Below are positions 1 to 9,187 of a stretch of DNA of 58,568 nucleotides, piece after piece. The stretch covers positions 1-58,568 of the forward strand of contig JAGBFQ010000034.1 in NCBI GenBank assembly GCA_017936385.1, given 5' to 3'. Made by a program: the position numbers and the translations under genes. How positions within the stretch are numbered: position 1 is the first letter of the stretch; each line of letters begins with the position of its first letter. Below the pieces are notes generated by a model. The model was not told where the DNA came from. It did not search any database and saw only the letters and a program-made list of their open reading frames with translations. The DNA is from Rikenellaceae bacterium. GTDB taxonomy: Bacteria > Bacteroidota > Bacteroidia > Bacteroidales > Rikenellaceae.

Positions 1-100
1 AGAAGAGTAGAATCTTCGTAAAATAAATGTTTAGACGACTTTTGCACGGACAATCAGTCCTCAATCTAAACAACTTAACACTTTGTCAATCAATAAGTTT

Positions 101-130
101 TGTAGAATGCTTCACTGTCCACATTCTACA
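101..130. repeat. 9-bp inverted repeat upstream of the first gene's 3' end
   Basis: TGTAGAATG at 101-109 is complementary to CATTCTACA at 122-130, with a 12-base loop. It lies in the gene-free first 182 bases, just downstream of the 3' end of the minus-strand gene that follows. No U-tract follows on either strand, so a terminator role is only possible. I see no gene in bases 1-182. Confidence 0.4.
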
Positions 131-157
131 GAGGGTCTAACGTAGTGTTGGACACCC
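131..157. repeat. degenerate copy of the GTGTCCAA hairpin family
   Basis: The right arm GTTGGACACCCTC (146-157 region) matches the arm of the terminator hairpin at 19302-19330. The left arm GAGGGTCTAAC has lost two bases and carries one substitution, so the stem is imperfect. It probably ends transcription of the minus-strand gene that follows, or of a gene left of the window. Confidence 0.45.
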
Positions 158-182
158 TCTCTGTTGTTAAGAAGTTCGAGTT

Positions 183-1097
183 CTATCGAAGAAGCGTCTT
201 GAGTTCTCCGGCCATGTGACCGTCGACATAAACCTCCACCAAGTACTCACCGCCGGTAATGCCGCTACCATTATAATATACGCTTACCGACAAGTCGGAG
301 TTTTGGTAGTCAACCTCACGGGTAGCCGAGTAAATCAGCGCATCACCCTGATACTCAAAGGTCTTAGACTCCTCAGTTGCCATAATGTAACCATCGGGAG
401 CCGTGATGCGAACGTAGACATTACGCGCGCCGGGCATTGCAATATCGTTGGCCGAAAGCACCATATCGACTCTCAGGCGAGCAGCACGCGACGAACGGGT
501 AACCTCCTTGTCATTTGCATTGAGCATCAGCAGTTTGATGTCACGAACACGAATAACCGAACCTTGGCGGATTTTGAGAGCCATCTCATCAGCCTTCTCC
601 TCGGCCATCTCGGCACGTTGGGTGGTTGCAGTGATTTGTTTGCGATACGAAACGTTCTCCGAGATAAGTTTTTGGTTGAGCGTATTGAGCGAGTCAATTT
701 GACGCACGTAATCCTTCATAATCGAACGCAGCGTGCCCACCTCTTTTTGGTATTTGCGGATGGTTGCGCGGCTGATACTACGCTCCTTTTTAAGTTGTTG
801 AATCAGCGAGTCTGCGCGGTTACGCTCCACATTCAGATTATAAGTAATCGTGTCGTTGGTGGTCTTAAGATTCTCGAAATCGGTACGTATAACACTGAGT
901 TGATAGGTCAGTGTGTCGCGTTCGATGGCGAAATCCTCCTTAAGTTGCTTGGTCTGCATGAAGTAGAGTCCCGACACACCGGCCAGAATAATCACCAGCA
1001 GCACAATCACCATTTTGTACCCTTTGAGCGACTTATTGGAATCGTTTTCGTATCCGTAGTCGTCCTCGTAGTCGTAATTTCTGTTGTCTTGTTCCAT
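183..1097 (-). CDS. coiled-coil single-pass membrane protein, function unknown
   Basis: A 304-aa protein. The first 28 residues are acidic and rich in Tyr, Asp and Asn. One hydrophobic segment (about residues 29-47) follows, then a long charged heptad-like coiled coil (about 50-180), then a beta-rich C-terminal domain of about 110 residues with no motif I recognise. The layout suggests an inner-membrane anchor with a periplasmic coiled coil and head, as seen in uncharacterised conserved Bacteroidales proteins. The start is an ATG with a TATATTTG -7 element 22 bases upstream, and the gene diverges from the PfkB kinase. A role in cell-envelope architecture is conceivable, but nothing in the sequence proves it. 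Confidence 0.75.
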   Translation of the reverse strand: MEQDNRNYDYEDDYGYENDSNKSLKGYKMVIVLLVIILAGVSGLYFMQTKQLKEDFAIERDTLTYQLSVIRTDFENLKTTNDTITYNLNVERNRADSLIQQLKKERSISRATIRKYQKEVGTLRSIMKDYVRQIDSLNTLNQKLISENVSYRKQITATTQRAEMAEEKADEMALKIRQGSVIRVRDIKLLMLNANDKEVTRSSRAARLRVDMVLSANDIAMPGARNVYVRITAPDGYIMATEESKTFEYQGDALIYSATREVDYQNSDLSVSVYYNGSGITGGEYLVEVYVDGHMAGELKTLLR

Positions 1098-1119
1098 ATT
1101 TTCGGTTTGTTAATAACTG

Positions 1120-1127
1120 CAAATATA
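1120..1127 (-). promoter_or_regulatory. -7 promoter element for the coiled-coil membrane protein
   Basis: On the minus strand this reads TATATTTG, a match to the Bacteroidetes TAnnTTTG element. TTCG lies 19 bases upstream where TTTG is expected. It sits back to back with the plus-strand element at 1160-1167. Confidence 0.6.
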
Positions 1128-1159
1128 TGCATTTTATCGGAAGTTTCGAAAAAAAACCG

Positions 1160-1167
1160 TACATTTG
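1160..1167 (+). promoter_or_regulatory. -7 promoter element for the PfkB kinase-folB unit
   Basis: TACATTTG, a full match to TAnnTTTG, lies 32 bases before the ATG at 1200. No clear -33 TTG is visible. Confidence 0.6.
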
Positions 1168-1199
1168 TTGTCCGTTGAACCTTTAGACATATATTTACA

Positions 1200-2204
1200 A
1201 TGAAAAAAGTTATCGGAATAGGCAACGCACTGACCGACATGTTGATTAACCTCGACAGCGACTCAAGACTATCGGAGATGGGACTCGCCCGTGGCAGCAT
1301 GAGCCTGGTTGACAGCGACTTGCAACGCGAAATATCTGGCACCGTGGCAGGTCTGCCCAACACCATGTCGCTGGGTGGTTCGGCCGCCAACACGATTCGC
1401 GCCTTAGCATGTCTGGGTGGCTCGGCCGGGTTCATCGGCAAGACCGGCAAAGACGAGGCGGGAGATTTCTACAAACAAGCCCTTGAAACGCTCGGAATCG
1501 AGCCCGTAATCATGCGCGGACAAGCCGCCTCGGGACGCTGCCTTTCGTTGGTTTCGACCGACGGCGAACGCACAATGGTAACCTACTTAGGTGCCGCTCT
1601 GGAGCTCACCGCCGAGGAGTTGAGCACCACAATCCTGGAGGGTTACAATTGGCTCTACATCGAAGGATACTTAGTTCAGAACCACGCACTTATAGAGGCT
1701 GCGGCGGCACTTGCCAAACAGAACGGATTGAAAGTTGCCATTGACCTTGCAAGTTTCAATGTCGTAGAGGAGAACCTCGAATTTCTGCGCCGAATCATCG
1801 GAACTTACGTTGACCTCGTTTTCGCCAACGAGGACGAGGCGCAAGCCTTCACCGGCAACGAAGACCCATACGAAGCGGCCACCCAAATTGCCGAAATGTG
1901 CGAGTTGGCGGTTGTCAAAATCGGCCGTCGAGGGGCCTTGATTCAAGAGAGTGGCCACGAGGTGGTACAAGTCGGAATCGAAGAGTCGGCCCAGAGAGTC
2001 GACACCACGGGAGCCGGCGACTTCTACGCCGCAGGTTTCATGTACGGACTCTGCAAGGGCTTGAGCATGCGCCAATGCGGAACCATCGGAGCCATCACCG
2101 CCGGCCACGTAATCGAGATTGTGGGAACTACACTGAGCGAAGAGACATGGAAGCGCATTCTTCTGAAAGTTCAAGAGGTCGAACACAACACCTACCTGCT
2201 TTAG
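1200..2204 (+). CDS. PfkB-family carbohydrate/nucleoside kinase (adenosine-kinase-like)
   Basis: A 334-aa cytosolic kinase of the ribokinase/PfkB fold, transferring phosphate from ATP to a sugar or nucleoside. Visible signatures are the N-terminal GNALTDMLI strand, the GGSAANT substrate motif (about residue 60) and the C-terminal DTTGAGDFYAAGF anion-hole signature with the catalytic Asp (about residue 270). The length is normal for the family. Close relatives in Bacteroidales are usually labelled adenosine kinase, but substrate cannot be fixed from sequence, and ribokinase or fructokinase activity remains possible. folB starts three bases after the stop, so the two are almost certainly co-transcribed. 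Confidence 0.9.
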   Translation: MKKVIGIGNALTDMLINLDSDSRLSEMGLARGSMSLVDSDLQREISGTVAGLPNTMSLGGSAANTIRALACLGGSAGFIGKTGKDEAGDFYKQALETLGIEPVIMRGQAASGRCLSLVSTDGERTMVTYLGAALELTAEELSTTILEGYNWLYIEGYLVQNHALIEAAAALAKQNGLKVAIDLASFNVVEENLEFLRRIIGTYVDLVFANEDEAQAFTGNEDPYEAATQIAEMCELAVVKIGRRGALIQESGHEVVQVGIEESAQRVDTTGAGDFYAAGFMYGLCKGLSMRQCGTIGAITAGHVIEIVGTTLSEETWKRILLKVQEVEHNTYLL

Positions 2205-2207
2205 GAT

Positions 2208-2561
2208 ATGAGAACTACAATTCGCGTGGAGGGCGCCGAATTTCGCGCCTATCACGGCTGCTACGATTTGGAGAAGAAGGTGGGCAACCGTTTTGTGGTA
2301 GATGTCTGCATTGAGGCCGAAATCGGCGATGCCGCCGAACGAGATGACGTCACCAGCACGGTCAACTATCTGACCGTCTACGAATTGGTACGCGAAGAGA
2401 TGGGCGTCGTGTCGAACATTATCGAGAACGTAGCCCTGCGCATTGCCGAGCGTATTAAAGCCTCGTGGGAGGGGATTCTGCGCGTCGAGGTCACAGTTGC
2501 CAAACTCGCTCCGCCATTAGGGGGCAAGGTAGGGCGCGTGTCGACCACCGTCGTAAGGTAA
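2208..2561 (+). CDS. folB: dihydroneopterin aldolase
   Basis: A 117-aa protein of the FolB family, which cleaves 7,8-dihydroneopterin to 6-hydroxymethyl-dihydropterin and glycolaldehyde in folate synthesis. The length is typical. Family residues are visible: the N-terminal FRAYHGCYDLEK segment, the VNY strand, the conserved Glu in IIENVA and the catalytic Lys in VAKLAPP. It follows the PfkB kinase by three bases and must rely on translation from the same mRNA. The enzyme normally works as an octamer (family knowledge). Confidence 0.92.
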   Translation: MRTTIRVEGAEFRAYHGCYDLEKKVGNRFVVDVCIEAEIGDAAERDDVTSTVNYLTVYELVREEMGVVSNIIENVALRIAERIKASWEGILRVEVTVAKLAPPLGGKVGRVSTTVVR

Positions 2562-2909
2562 AACATTGATACTTCCTGCCAACTATCACATCGGGCCATC
2601 TGCGGCATGCCGATTGCATGATTTATGTCTTTTCGAACCCGGTCTTATTATAAAATAAGGTAAGATATCGAGAATGAGGAATTTTTCGACATCTCGGAGC
2701 GTGTGAAAATTCGAAAAAATAGATGAAAAAATTTTGCCATGTCGCAAAAAATCGTTTACTTTGTCCCATAATATGCGTACGGGTCTACGCATAAGCGATA
2801 AAGCAATAAACATGCACACTCGGGACGGCAAGGTTTTTGTTAATCTTAGGGTGTGGCGTAAAAGATTATAAACAAACAAATTAAACAGAAAAATAAACAC
2901 TTAAAGTCT
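2562..2909. other. 348-base gene-free region before ompA
   Basis: It holds no credible gene. The AT-rich first 170 bases show nothing I can name. The second half contains the ompA promoter (2733-2763) and an untranslated leader of about 140 bases. Confidence 0.6.
2733..2763 (+). promoter_or_regulatory. ompA promoter (-33 TTTG, -7 TACTTTG)
   Basis: TTTG at 2733-2736 is followed after 20 bases by TACTTTG at 2757-2763. That is the normal Bacteroidetes spacing with a one-base-shorter -7 element. Transcription would start near 2770, leaving a leader of about 140 bases. Confidence 0.6.
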
Positions 2910-4175
2910 ATGAAAAAAGTATTACTTACTCTTGCATTGGTGTTTGCTTCGACTGCCCTGTTCGCAGCTGACAAAAACACCGAGAGCGAAAAATCGTATG
3001 GACCCTATGTTACCAACGGTTTCTGGGATAACTGGTATATCAACCTGGGCGCTGGTGTAAACACCTGGGGTCGCGTTGACGTTAAAAACGACGCCGTTTC
3101 GGACAAACACTACAAAAACAAAGTTACCTGGATGATTGAAGGTAGCGTAGGTAAATGGATTACTCCTATCTTCGGTGCTCGTCTGCACGGTCAAGGCACC
3201 TATGGCATGACCAGCGTATCCAACGAAAAAGGCGCATTCTACAACACTAACGTTGACACCTACAGCTGGGGTCAATACGGTCACAAAATCGGCTACGGCC
3301 TGATTGATGTTGACGGTATGGTTAACCTGTCGAACTGGATTGGTGGCTACCGCGAGGACCGCGTTTATAACGCCGTTGGTATCGCAGGTGTTGGTGTAGC
3401 ATTTGCTCGTGGTCGCAACGACGCTAACGGCGATTGGAGCACCAACGCTGAGTTCGCAATGTCGTTCGGTTTGAACAACGTATTCCGCGTATGCGAGCAA
3501 GTTGACATCAACCTCGAGTTGAAAGCCGCTATGATGCGTCAAGACTTCATGGGCGAGGGTAAAGTTGGTATGGTAGGTGTTATTCCTTCGATTACCGCAG
3601 GTGTAGCCTACAAATTCAAACAACGCAACTTCTCGACCGCTTCGGCTTTCGCAGCTGCCGCTGTTGCAGCCGCTGCTGCTGAGGTAGCTCCCTACCAAGA
3701 CCGCATCAAAGACCTCGAGAACGAGCTGGCTAACGCTAACGACCGCGCTGACAAACTCGCAGGCGACCTGGCTAACGCTAACAAAGACCTCAAAGATTGC
3801 AAAGAGAACGCTTGCAAACGTCCCAAAGGCTACGGCGCTAACGGTGCTAACTTGGAGTCGGGCGTTTCGTACACCGTATTCTTCCCCATCAACAAGGCTA
3901 ACATTACCAAGAAAGACATGGTTAACTTGGGCTACGTTGCTGACGAAATCAACGCTAACCCCGGCCAAAAATACACCATCTGTGGCTACGCTGACAAACA
4001 AACCGGTACCGCTGCTTACAATATGACTCTGTCGCAAAAACGTGCTGACAACGTGAAGAAAGTGCTGGTTGAGAAATTTGGTTGCAACGCTGACCAAATC
4101 GAGGCTATCGGCTACGGTGACACCGTTGACAAATACGGCGCACAAATCCTCAACCGTGCAGCTTACGTAAACTAA
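2910..4175 (+). CDS. OmpA-family outer-membrane protein
   Basis: A 421-aa protein. It has a signal peptide (residues 1-19, ending LFAAD), an N-terminal beta-barrel rich in aromatic and alternating strands (about 25-240), an Ala-rich linker with a short coiled coil (about 245-295, repeats of LANAN), and a C-terminal OmpA peptidoglycan-binding domain (about 310-415). In that domain the binding Asp (GYADKQTG) and the LSQKRADNVKKVL helix are visible. It should anchor the outer membrane to peptidoglycan. Codon use is strongly biased (GCT, AAC, CTG), as expected of a very abundant protein. It has its own promoter and a U-tract terminator, so it is monocistronic. Confidence 0.93.
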   Translation: MKKVLLTLALVFASTALFAADKNTESEKSYGPYVTNGFWDNWYINLGAGVNTWGRVDVKNDAVSDKHYKNKVTWMIEGSVGKWITPIFGARLHGQGTYGMTSVSNEKGAFYNTNVDTYSWGQYGHKIGYGLIDVDGMVNLSNWIGGYREDRVYNAVGIAGVGVAFARGRNDANGDWSTNAEFAMSFGLNNVFRVCEQVDINLELKAAMMRQDFMGEGKVGMVGVIPSITAGVAYKFKQRNFSTASAFAAAAVAAAAAEVAPYQDRIKDLENELANANDRADKLAGDLANANKDLKDCKENACKRPKGYGANGANLESGVSYTVFFPINKANITKKDMVNLGYVADEINANPGQKYTICGYADKQTGTAAYNMTLSQKRADNVKKVLVEKFGCNADQIEAIGYGDTVDKYGAQILNRAAYVN

Positions 4176-4215
4176 TCCGCACAGTAGAGGCCGTGCCTAA
4201 AGACGGCGAGAAAAA

Positions 4216-4257
4216 CGGAGGGTACCGACAAAAAAAGTTGGTGCCCTTCGTTATTTT
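4216..4257 (+). terminator. ompA terminator
   Basis: GGAGGGTACCGAC (4217-4229) pairs with GTTGGTGCCCTTC (4237-4249) with three G-U wobbles and an A-rich loop. TTATTTT follows. Confidence 0.8.
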
Positions 4258-4283
4258 AATAATATGATAACTGATGCAATAAA

Positions 4284-4601
4284 ATGGCTTGTAACTTGGA
4301 ATTCATAGAATTCGTACAAACGCAACTCGAACATATCGGCATAGTGCACGCCCGCAAAATGTTTGGCGACTATATGATTTACGTCGACGACCGCGCTGTG
4401 GCCCTGGCATGCGATAATTGCATCTATGTTAAAATCCACCCCGCCATAGAACACCTAATGCATAACGCCGAACGAGGTATTCCCTATGAGGGCGCACGCG
4501 AACACTACATTTTGGATATCGGACACCGCAGCCACGCAGAACAAGTAATCTCAATTCTGCGCGATACACTCCCACCTCCTAAACGCACGAATAAGATTTA
4601 A
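4284..4601 (+). CDS. TfoX N-terminal domain protein
   Basis: A 105-aa protein. Residues about 10-95 match the TfoX_N fold: a helix, the RKMFGDYMIYVDD core, a short strand with ALACDNCIYVKI, and a closing helix. In gamma-proteobacteria TfoX regulates competence, but stand-alone TfoX_N proteins are widespread and mostly uncharacterised, so I assign no competence role. The C-terminal tail is basic and Pro-rich. It lies between the ompA terminator and a hairpin shared with the convergent gcvT. Confidence 0.8.
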   Translation: MACNLEFIEFVQTQLEHIGIVHARKMFGDYMIYVDDRAVALACDNCIYVKIHPAIEHLMHNAERGIPYEGAREHYILDIGHRSHAEQVISILRDTLPPPKRTNKI

Positions 4602-4653
4602 TTGAGGAGCGCTATTTTAAGTTGCTAAAGTCGTCATATTTATAAAACGAAGA

Positions 4654-4684
4654 GCGTGTCCAACAAGTTTTTGGACACGCCCTT
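4654..4684 (+). terminator. terminator hairpin, GTGTCCAA family
   Basis: GCGTGTCCAA (4654-4663) pairs perfectly with TTGGACACGC (4671-4680), followed by CCTTTT. It sits between convergent genes. Its stem and loop are nearly identical to the hairpin at 8624-8660. Confidence 0.8.
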
Positions 4685-4725
4685 TTCGTAAGTGACAACG
4701 TCACCTTATGTGTAACTTCCGTCTA

Positions 4726-5820
4726 CTAAACAAACGGATATTTAACAACCTCGGCTTTGAGCAGACGACCGCGAACAACAACTGCAATCTCGGTGCCTAC
4801 TTTTGCGTATTCGCTCTTGACGTAACCAAGGCCGATACCCACCTTCAGGCAGGGCGACATGGTACCCGAAGTTACGTGGCCGATAACCTCACCCTCGGGC
4901 GACGCCAATTCGTATTCGTGACGGGGCACGCCACGGTCAATGAGTTTGAAACCTACCAATTTACGCTCAACGCCGTTAGCTTTTTGAGCCTCGAAGGTAG
5001 CGCGGTCAACGAAGTTTTTGCCGTCGATGAACTTGGTAATCCAACCCAAACCTGCCTCCATGGGCGAGGTTGTGTCGTCAATATCGTTGCCATACAGACA
5101 GAAACCCTTCTCCAGACGCAAGGTGTCACGTGCTCCCAAACCGATGTTTTTGAGTCCGAACTCCTCGCCTGCAGCCCACATTGCAGCCCACAAAGCATCG
5201 GCATCCTCGTTAGCGGCGTAAATCTCGCAACCACCCGAACCGGTGTAACCGGTAGCCGACAGAATAACATCCAGGCCTGCCACTTTCATCTTGCGGAAGG
5301 TGTAGTAAGCCATATCCTCAACCGGCTCGTCACACATCTTTTGAACGAGTTTCATGGCCAAAGGACCTTGAATAGCCAGCTGGCAAATTTCGTCCGAAGC
5401 ATTATAGAGTTCCTTGCCGGGGGTCAGACCGAAAGCCTCACCTTGAGCGCAGATGTGAGCCCAATCCTTGTCGATGTTAGCGGCATTGACAACCAACAGA
5501 TAGGTCACATCATCAATCTTGTAAATCAGAATATCGTCCACAATTCCACCTTTGCCGTTGGGCATGCACGAGTACTGCGCCTTGCCGTCAAACAGCGCGG
5601 CAACGTTGTTGGTGGTGATGGTTTGCAGGAACTCAAGAGCCTTGGGGCCTTTGACCCAGATTTCACCCATGTGGCTAACATCGAATACGCCCACGCCGTT
5701 GCGAACGGTCATGTGCTCGTCGTTGATGCCACTGAACTCGATAGGCATGTTGTAGTCTGCAAATTCTGCCATCTTGGCTCCCGCCTCGATGTGATACTTG
5801 GTAAACGGAGTAATTTTCAT
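4726..5820 (-). CDS. gcvT: glycine cleavage system T protein (aminomethyltransferase)
   Basis: A 364-aa enzyme that moves the methylene group from the aminomethyl-lipoyl H protein to tetrahydrofolate. The family N terminus ([22 protein letters not shown]), the FDVSHMGEI segment, the conserved Asp in the GIVDDILIY strand and the C-terminal [16 protein letters not shown] region are all present, and the length is right. I place the start at the ATG at 5820. An upstream in-frame ATG (5880) would overlap the preceding gene and adds 20 residues not seen in the family. No P, H or L protein genes are in the window. It lies 26 bases downstream of the acetyltransferase-like gene and is probably co-transcribed. 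Confidence 0.93.
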   Translation of the reverse strand: MKITPFTKYHIEAGAKMAEFADYNMPIEFSGINDEHMTVRNGVGVFDVSHMGEIWVKGPKALEFLQTITTNNVAALFDGKAQYSCMPNGKGGIVDDILIYKIDDVTYLLVVNAANIDKDWAHICAQGEAFGLTPGKELYNASDEICQLAIQGPLAMKLVQKMCDEPVEDMAYYTFRKMKVAGLDVILSATGYTGSGGCEIYAANEDADALWAAMWAAGEEFGLKNIGLGARDTLRLEKGFCLYGNDIDDTTSPMEAGLGWITKFIDGKNFVDRATFEAQKANGVERKLVGFKLIDRGVPRHEYELASPEGEVIGHVTSGTMSPCLKVGIGLGYVKSEYAKVGTEIAVVVRGRLLKAEVVKYPFV

Positions 5821-5846
5821 TGTTTGGTTTATGTTATTAGGTTTTA

Positions 5847-7043
5847 TTAATTGTCTTTTTTCATTCCGAGTCTGGGGCAACGATGGAACTCGCGCGTGCG
5901 GTCAAACAGGTAACGATACGTCGTGTGCATTTTGTGTCGTTTGGCACACACATAACTCTCGACCATGCGCATCATCACGGGGTTGAAGTCGCCAATCCAA
6001 GCCAACTCCAGCGAGCGATAGTGACGCAACGTTCCCTTGTCGACCTCGTTCTCCATGCACTTGATAAGTCCGCTTTCGATGCCTTTGCTTTGATACTCGG
6101 GCAACACGCCGAAGATGAGTCCGAAGATACGGTCGGCCTTGTGGCGTCGGATGTCCCACAGGGTACGCAACTGCTGAAATATTCCGAATCGACCGTTGTG
6201 TTTACCGATTACACGGTTCAAGTCAGGTATATTGATAAAGAATCCGATTGGCTCGTCATTGAAATAGGCGAAATATATAAGGTGTTCGTCGACAATGGGC
6301 GCGAGCGTCTTGAATAGTTTGCGAGCGTGCTCAGCATCCATCGGTTTGACGCCCGAGAAACGTGCCCAAGCACGGTTATAGATGTGTCTGAAATCCTCGG
6401 CGGCTTGTGGTAACTCATGGCGTTCGATGTGTCGAAACACATAGCTTTGGCTCTCTTCCAAGCGTCTGACCTTTTCGTAAAGAGCTTCGCTGAGCAGTCC
6501 GCTCTTGATTTTGCGCGAATAGGTGTGTTGATTAAAATAGTTTTGCCAGCCGTAGTTCTCAAACAAGTCTTGATAGTATGGCGGGTTGTAGGGGTTGCAG
6601 TAGAGCGGTTGGAACTCGAATCCGTTGACCAACAAACCCCACCAGCTGTCGCGGTCGCCAAAGTTGATGGGACCATCCATGGCCTCCATTCCCTTCGAGG
6701 TCAGCCAATCGCGTGCAGCGTCAAAGAGCATGTCGGCCAACGCCTGGTCGTTGATTGCCTCAAAGAATCCGCAGCCTCCCGTTGGTTGCTCCTCGATGGC
6801 AGCCTGCGCACGGTTGTAGAACGCAGCGATACGTCCCACCACTTCACCATCGGGCGTTCGGGCAATCCATCGCATGGCCTCGCCGTCTTGAAATTTCTCG
6901 TTGCGCTTCGGGTCAAAAACCTTCTCTATATCATCATCCAGAGGGCACACCCAATTGCGATTACCTGCGTAGAGTCTTTTGGGGAACTCCAAGAAATCGC
7001 GTTGTTGAGCAGTGCTGTGTACCTCTTCAAGTGTATAGTTCAT
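5847..7043 (-). CDS. GNAT-like acyltransferase protein, function unknown
   Basis: A 398-aa soluble protein. The N-terminal third ([21 protein letters not shown], about residues 57-80) and the C-terminal half ([21 protein letters not shown], then [22 protein letters not shown]) resemble two GNAT acetyl-CoA-binding folds. The QSKGIESG stretch corresponds to the Q/R-x-x-G-x-G/A pyrophosphate loop. This is the arrangement of a conserved Bacteroidetes family usually described as hypothetical N-acetyltransferase. Substrate is unknown. It has its own -7 element and likely heads a two-gene operon with gcvT. Confidence 0.75.
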   Translation of the reverse strand: MNYTLEEVHSTAQQRDFLEFPKRLYAGNRNWVCPLDDDIEKVFDPKRNEKFQDGEAMRWIARTPDGEVVGRIAAFYNRAQAAIEEQPTGGCGFFEAINDQALADMLFDAARDWLTSKGMEAMDGPINFGDRDSWWGLLVNGFEFQPLYCNPYNPPYYQDLFENYGWQNYFNQHTYSRKIKSGLLSEALYEKVRRLEESQSYVFRHIERHELPQAAEDFRHIYNRAWARFSGVKPMDAEHARKLFKTLAPIVDEHLIYFAYFNDEPIGFFINIPDLNRVIGKHNGRFGIFQQLRTLWDIRRHKADRIFGLIFGVLPEYQSKGIESGLIKCMENEVDKGTLRHYRSLELAWIGDFNPVMMRMVESYVCAKRHKMHTTYRYLFDRTREFHRCPRLGMKKDN

Positions 7044-7070
7044 CGCTTGCTGTATTGGTTAATAATCACC

Positions 7071-7078
7071 CAAAGGTA
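7071..7078 (-). promoter_or_regulatory. -7 element for the GNAT-like protein and gcvT
   Basis: Read on the minus strand it is TACCTTTG, an exact TAnnTTTG match 27 bases before the ATG at 7043. No clear -33 element is visible. Confidence 0.65.
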
Positions 7079-7216
7079 GCGATTTTTCTCGAAAATCCAC
7101 CTTTTGTCATTGCTTTTTTGCAGTTTGTCACTCTTGGAGAGATTGTTGTTATTGCACAATTGGTAAAAAAACGCTTAAAAAATTACCAAAAATGCAGTAA
7201 AATGTAAAAAAAACCT

Positions 7217-7224
7217 TACCTTTG
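7217..7224 (+). promoter_or_regulatory. -7 element for gdhA
   Basis: TACCTTTG, an exact consensus match, lies 38 bases before the gdhA ATG. No good TTG lies 19-20 bases upstream. Confidence 0.65.
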
Positions 7225-7262
7225 GAGTACAAACCGAAAACCTTTAACCTAAAACATACGTT

Positions 7263-8600
7263 ATGAACGTTAACAATCTCATTGCTGCGCTGGAGCGCAA
7301 GTACCCCATCGAGAAGGAGTATCTGCAAGCCGTGCGCGAAGTATTGACTACCGTTGAAGAGGTCTACAACCAACATCCGGAGTTCGAAGCCAACAAAATC
7401 GCCGAGCGAATCGTTGAGCCCGACCGCATCTTCACCTTCAAGGTGGTGTGGACCAACGACCGAGGCGAGGTGCAGGTTAACACCGGCTACCGAATCCAAT
7501 TCAACAACGCAATCGGCCCCTACAAAGGCGGCCTGCGTTTCCACCCCAGCGTCAATCCTTCGATTCTGAAGTTCCTGGGATTCGAGCAAATCTTCAAAAA
7601 CGCCCTCACCACGCTGCCCATGGGCGGCGCAAAAGGTGGCTCGGACTTCAACCCCAAAGGTAAATCCGACCGCGAGATTATGCGTTTCTGCCAAGCCTTC
7701 ATGACCGAGCTGTGGCGCCACATCGGCCCCGAGACCGACGTGCCTGCGGGTGACATCGGCGTTGGTGCACGCGAGGTGGGCTACCTCTACGGAATGTATC
7801 GCAAGCTGGCACTCGAGAATACGGGCGTGCTGACGGGCAAGGGCATGACCTTTGGTGGTTCGCTGATTCGTCCCGAGGCTACGGGCTTTGGCGCGGTTTA
7901 CTTCCTGTGCCGCATGCTCTCGGAGATGGGCGACGACATCAAAGGCAAGACGGTTGCCATCTCGGGTTTCGGAAATGTGGCCTGGGGCGCTGCCAAGAAG
8001 GCTACCGAGTTGGGCGCCAAAGTGGTGACTATCTCGGGTCCCGACGGATACATCTATGACGAGGCAGGTTTGAACGACGAGAAGATTGCCTATATGCTCG
8101 ACCTTCGCGCATCGTGCAACGACGTGGTTGCTCCTTATGCCGAGAAGTTCCCCGGCTCGGTGTTTGTGGCAGGTCGCAAACCTTGGGAGGTCAAAGTCGA
8201 CATTGAGATGCCGTGCGCTACGCAGAACGAGCTGAACGGCGACGACGCCAAGATGCTGGTGGATAACAAGGTACAAGTTGTGGCCGAGGTTTCGAACATG
8301 GGCTGCACCCCCGAGGCTATCGAGACGTTCATCGCGGCACGCATCCCCTACGGCCCGGGCAAGGCTGTCAATGCCGGCGGCGTGGCCACTTCGGGATTGG
8401 AGATGTCGCAGAACTCGATGAAACTCAGCTGGAGCGCCGAGGAGGTTGACCAGAAACTGCACGGAATCATGAACTCGATTCACCGCGCTTGCATCGAGTA
8501 CGGTACCGAACCTGACGGCTACATCAACTATATGAAGGGAGCCAACATTGCCGGCTTTATGAAGGTAGCCAAGAGTATGGTAGAGCAAGGCGTGATTTAA
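7263..8600 (+). CDS. gdhA: NADP-type glutamate dehydrogenase
   Basis: A 445-aa hexameric-type GDH that reductively aminates 2-oxoglutarate with ammonium. This is a main ammonia-assimilation route in Bacteroidales. The catalytic-lysine region PMGGAKGGSDFNPKGKSD (about residues 120-137), the catalytic-Asp segment PAGDIGVGAREVGYL and the Rossmann motif ISGFGNVAWGAAKKATELGA (about 238-257) are intact. The length equals that of the 445-450-aa small GDHs. It is monocistronic: it has its own -7 element and ends at a strong hairpin. Confidence 0.96.
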   Translation: MNVNNLIAALERKYPIEKEYLQAVREVLTTVEEVYNQHPEFEANKIAERIVEPDRIFTFKVVWTNDRGEVQVNTGYRIQFNNAIGPYKGGLRFHPSVNPSILKFLGFEQIFKNALTTLPMGGAKGGSDFNPKGKSDREIMRFCQAFMTELWRHIGPETDVPAGDIGVGAREVGYLYGMYRKLALENTGVLTGKGMTFGGSLIRPEATGFGAVYFLCRMLSEMGDDIKGKTVAISGFGNVAWGAAKKATELGAKVVTISGPDGYIYDEAGLNDEKIAYMLDLRASCNDVVAPYAEKFPGSVFVAGRKPWEVKVDIEMPCATQNELNGDDAKMLVDNKVQVVAEVSNMGCTPEAIETFIAARIPYGPGKAVNAGGVATSGLEMSQNSMKLSWSAEEVDQKLHGIMNSIHRACIEYGTEPDGYINYMKGANIAGFMKVAKSMVEQGVI

Positions 8601-8623
8601 TTTTCCATATTTCCGCATACGCC

Positions 8624-8660
8624 AAGAGCGTGTCCAACAAGTTTTTGGACACGCTCTTTT
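8624..8660 (+). terminator. gdhA terminator, GTGTCCAA family
   Basis: A perfect 14-bp stem (8624-8637 with 8645-8658) closes a 7-base loop, and TTTT follows. It lies between gdhA and the convergent cyclophilin gene. The core is nearly identical to the hairpin at 4654-4680. Confidence 0.85.
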
Positions 8661-8688
8661 CTGTCGGAAGCTGTATACCGATGCAGGC

Positions 8689-9126
8689 TTACTCCTCGAC
8701 GATACGAATCGAGAGGATTTTGTCGCCCGGGCGAATGTCGTCAATCACATCCACACCCTCGATGACCTTTCCGAAGCAGGTGTGACGTCCGTCCAAGTGC
8801 TGAGTGTTGGCGCGGTTGTGGCAGATGAAGAACTGCGAGCCGCCCGTGTCGCGTCCAGCGTGCGCCATCGACATCACTCCACGGTCGTGGTATTGACGCG
8901 GCGCCGAGGTTTCGCACTTGATGCGGTATCCGGGGCCTCCCGTGCCGTCGCCACGGGGGCAACCACCCTGAATGACGAAATCGGGTATTACTCGGTGGAA
9001 AGTCAGTCCGTCGTAGAAGTTGTGGTTGGCCAGTTCCACGAAGTTGGCCACCGTGCCGGGAGTCTCCTCGGCATAGAGTTCGGCGCGCATGTCGCCTTTC
9101 TCGGTCGAAATAATAGCGTAAATCAT
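8689..9126 (-). CDS. cyclophilin-type peptidyl-prolyl cis-trans isomerase
   Basis: A 145-aa single-domain cyclophilin without a signal peptide, hence cytosolic. Family landmarks are [17 protein letters not shown] (with the catalytic Arg), [17 protein letters not shown] and [16 protein letters not shown] choose the ATG at 9126 (MIYAI). The upstream in-frame ATG at 9150 lies inside the -7 promoter element and so cannot be in the transcript. It is convergent with gdhA. Confidence 0.93.
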   Translation of the reverse strand: MIYAIISTEKGDMRAELYAEETPGTVANFVELANHNFYDGLTFHRVIPDFVIQGGCPRGDGTGGPGYRIKCETSAPRQYHDRGVMSMAHAGRDTGGSQFFICHNRANTQHLDGRHTCFGKVIEGVDVIDDIRPGDKILSIRIVEE

Positions 9127-9147
9127 AGTAACTAAGTATTGTTGTCG

Positions 9148-9155
9148 CAAAAGTA
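9148..9155 (-). promoter_or_regulatory. -7 element for the cyclophilin gene
   Basis: TACTTTTG on the minus strand. It covers the alternative start at 9150 and therefore favours translation from 9126. Confidence 0.6.
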
Positions 9156-9187
9156 CGCAAAATCCTCGAAAAAAAACGCCCCAAGAC

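Noticed and set aside
2586-2900. A 104-codon minus-strand frame before ompA
   Set aside because: AT-rich, overlaps the ompA promoter and leader, and has no promoter or recognisable protein features.
4284-4601. Competence regulator function for the TfoX_N protein
   Set aside because: Only the N-terminal domain is present, there are no competence genes around, and the family is widespread in species not known to be competent.
7149-8744. A 531-codon minus-strand open frame opposite gdhA
   Set aside because: It lies wholly across gdhA, whose motifs and codon bias are unmistakable. Its translation has no recognisable domain and is rich in His, Val and Leu, as mirror frames of GC-biased genes are.
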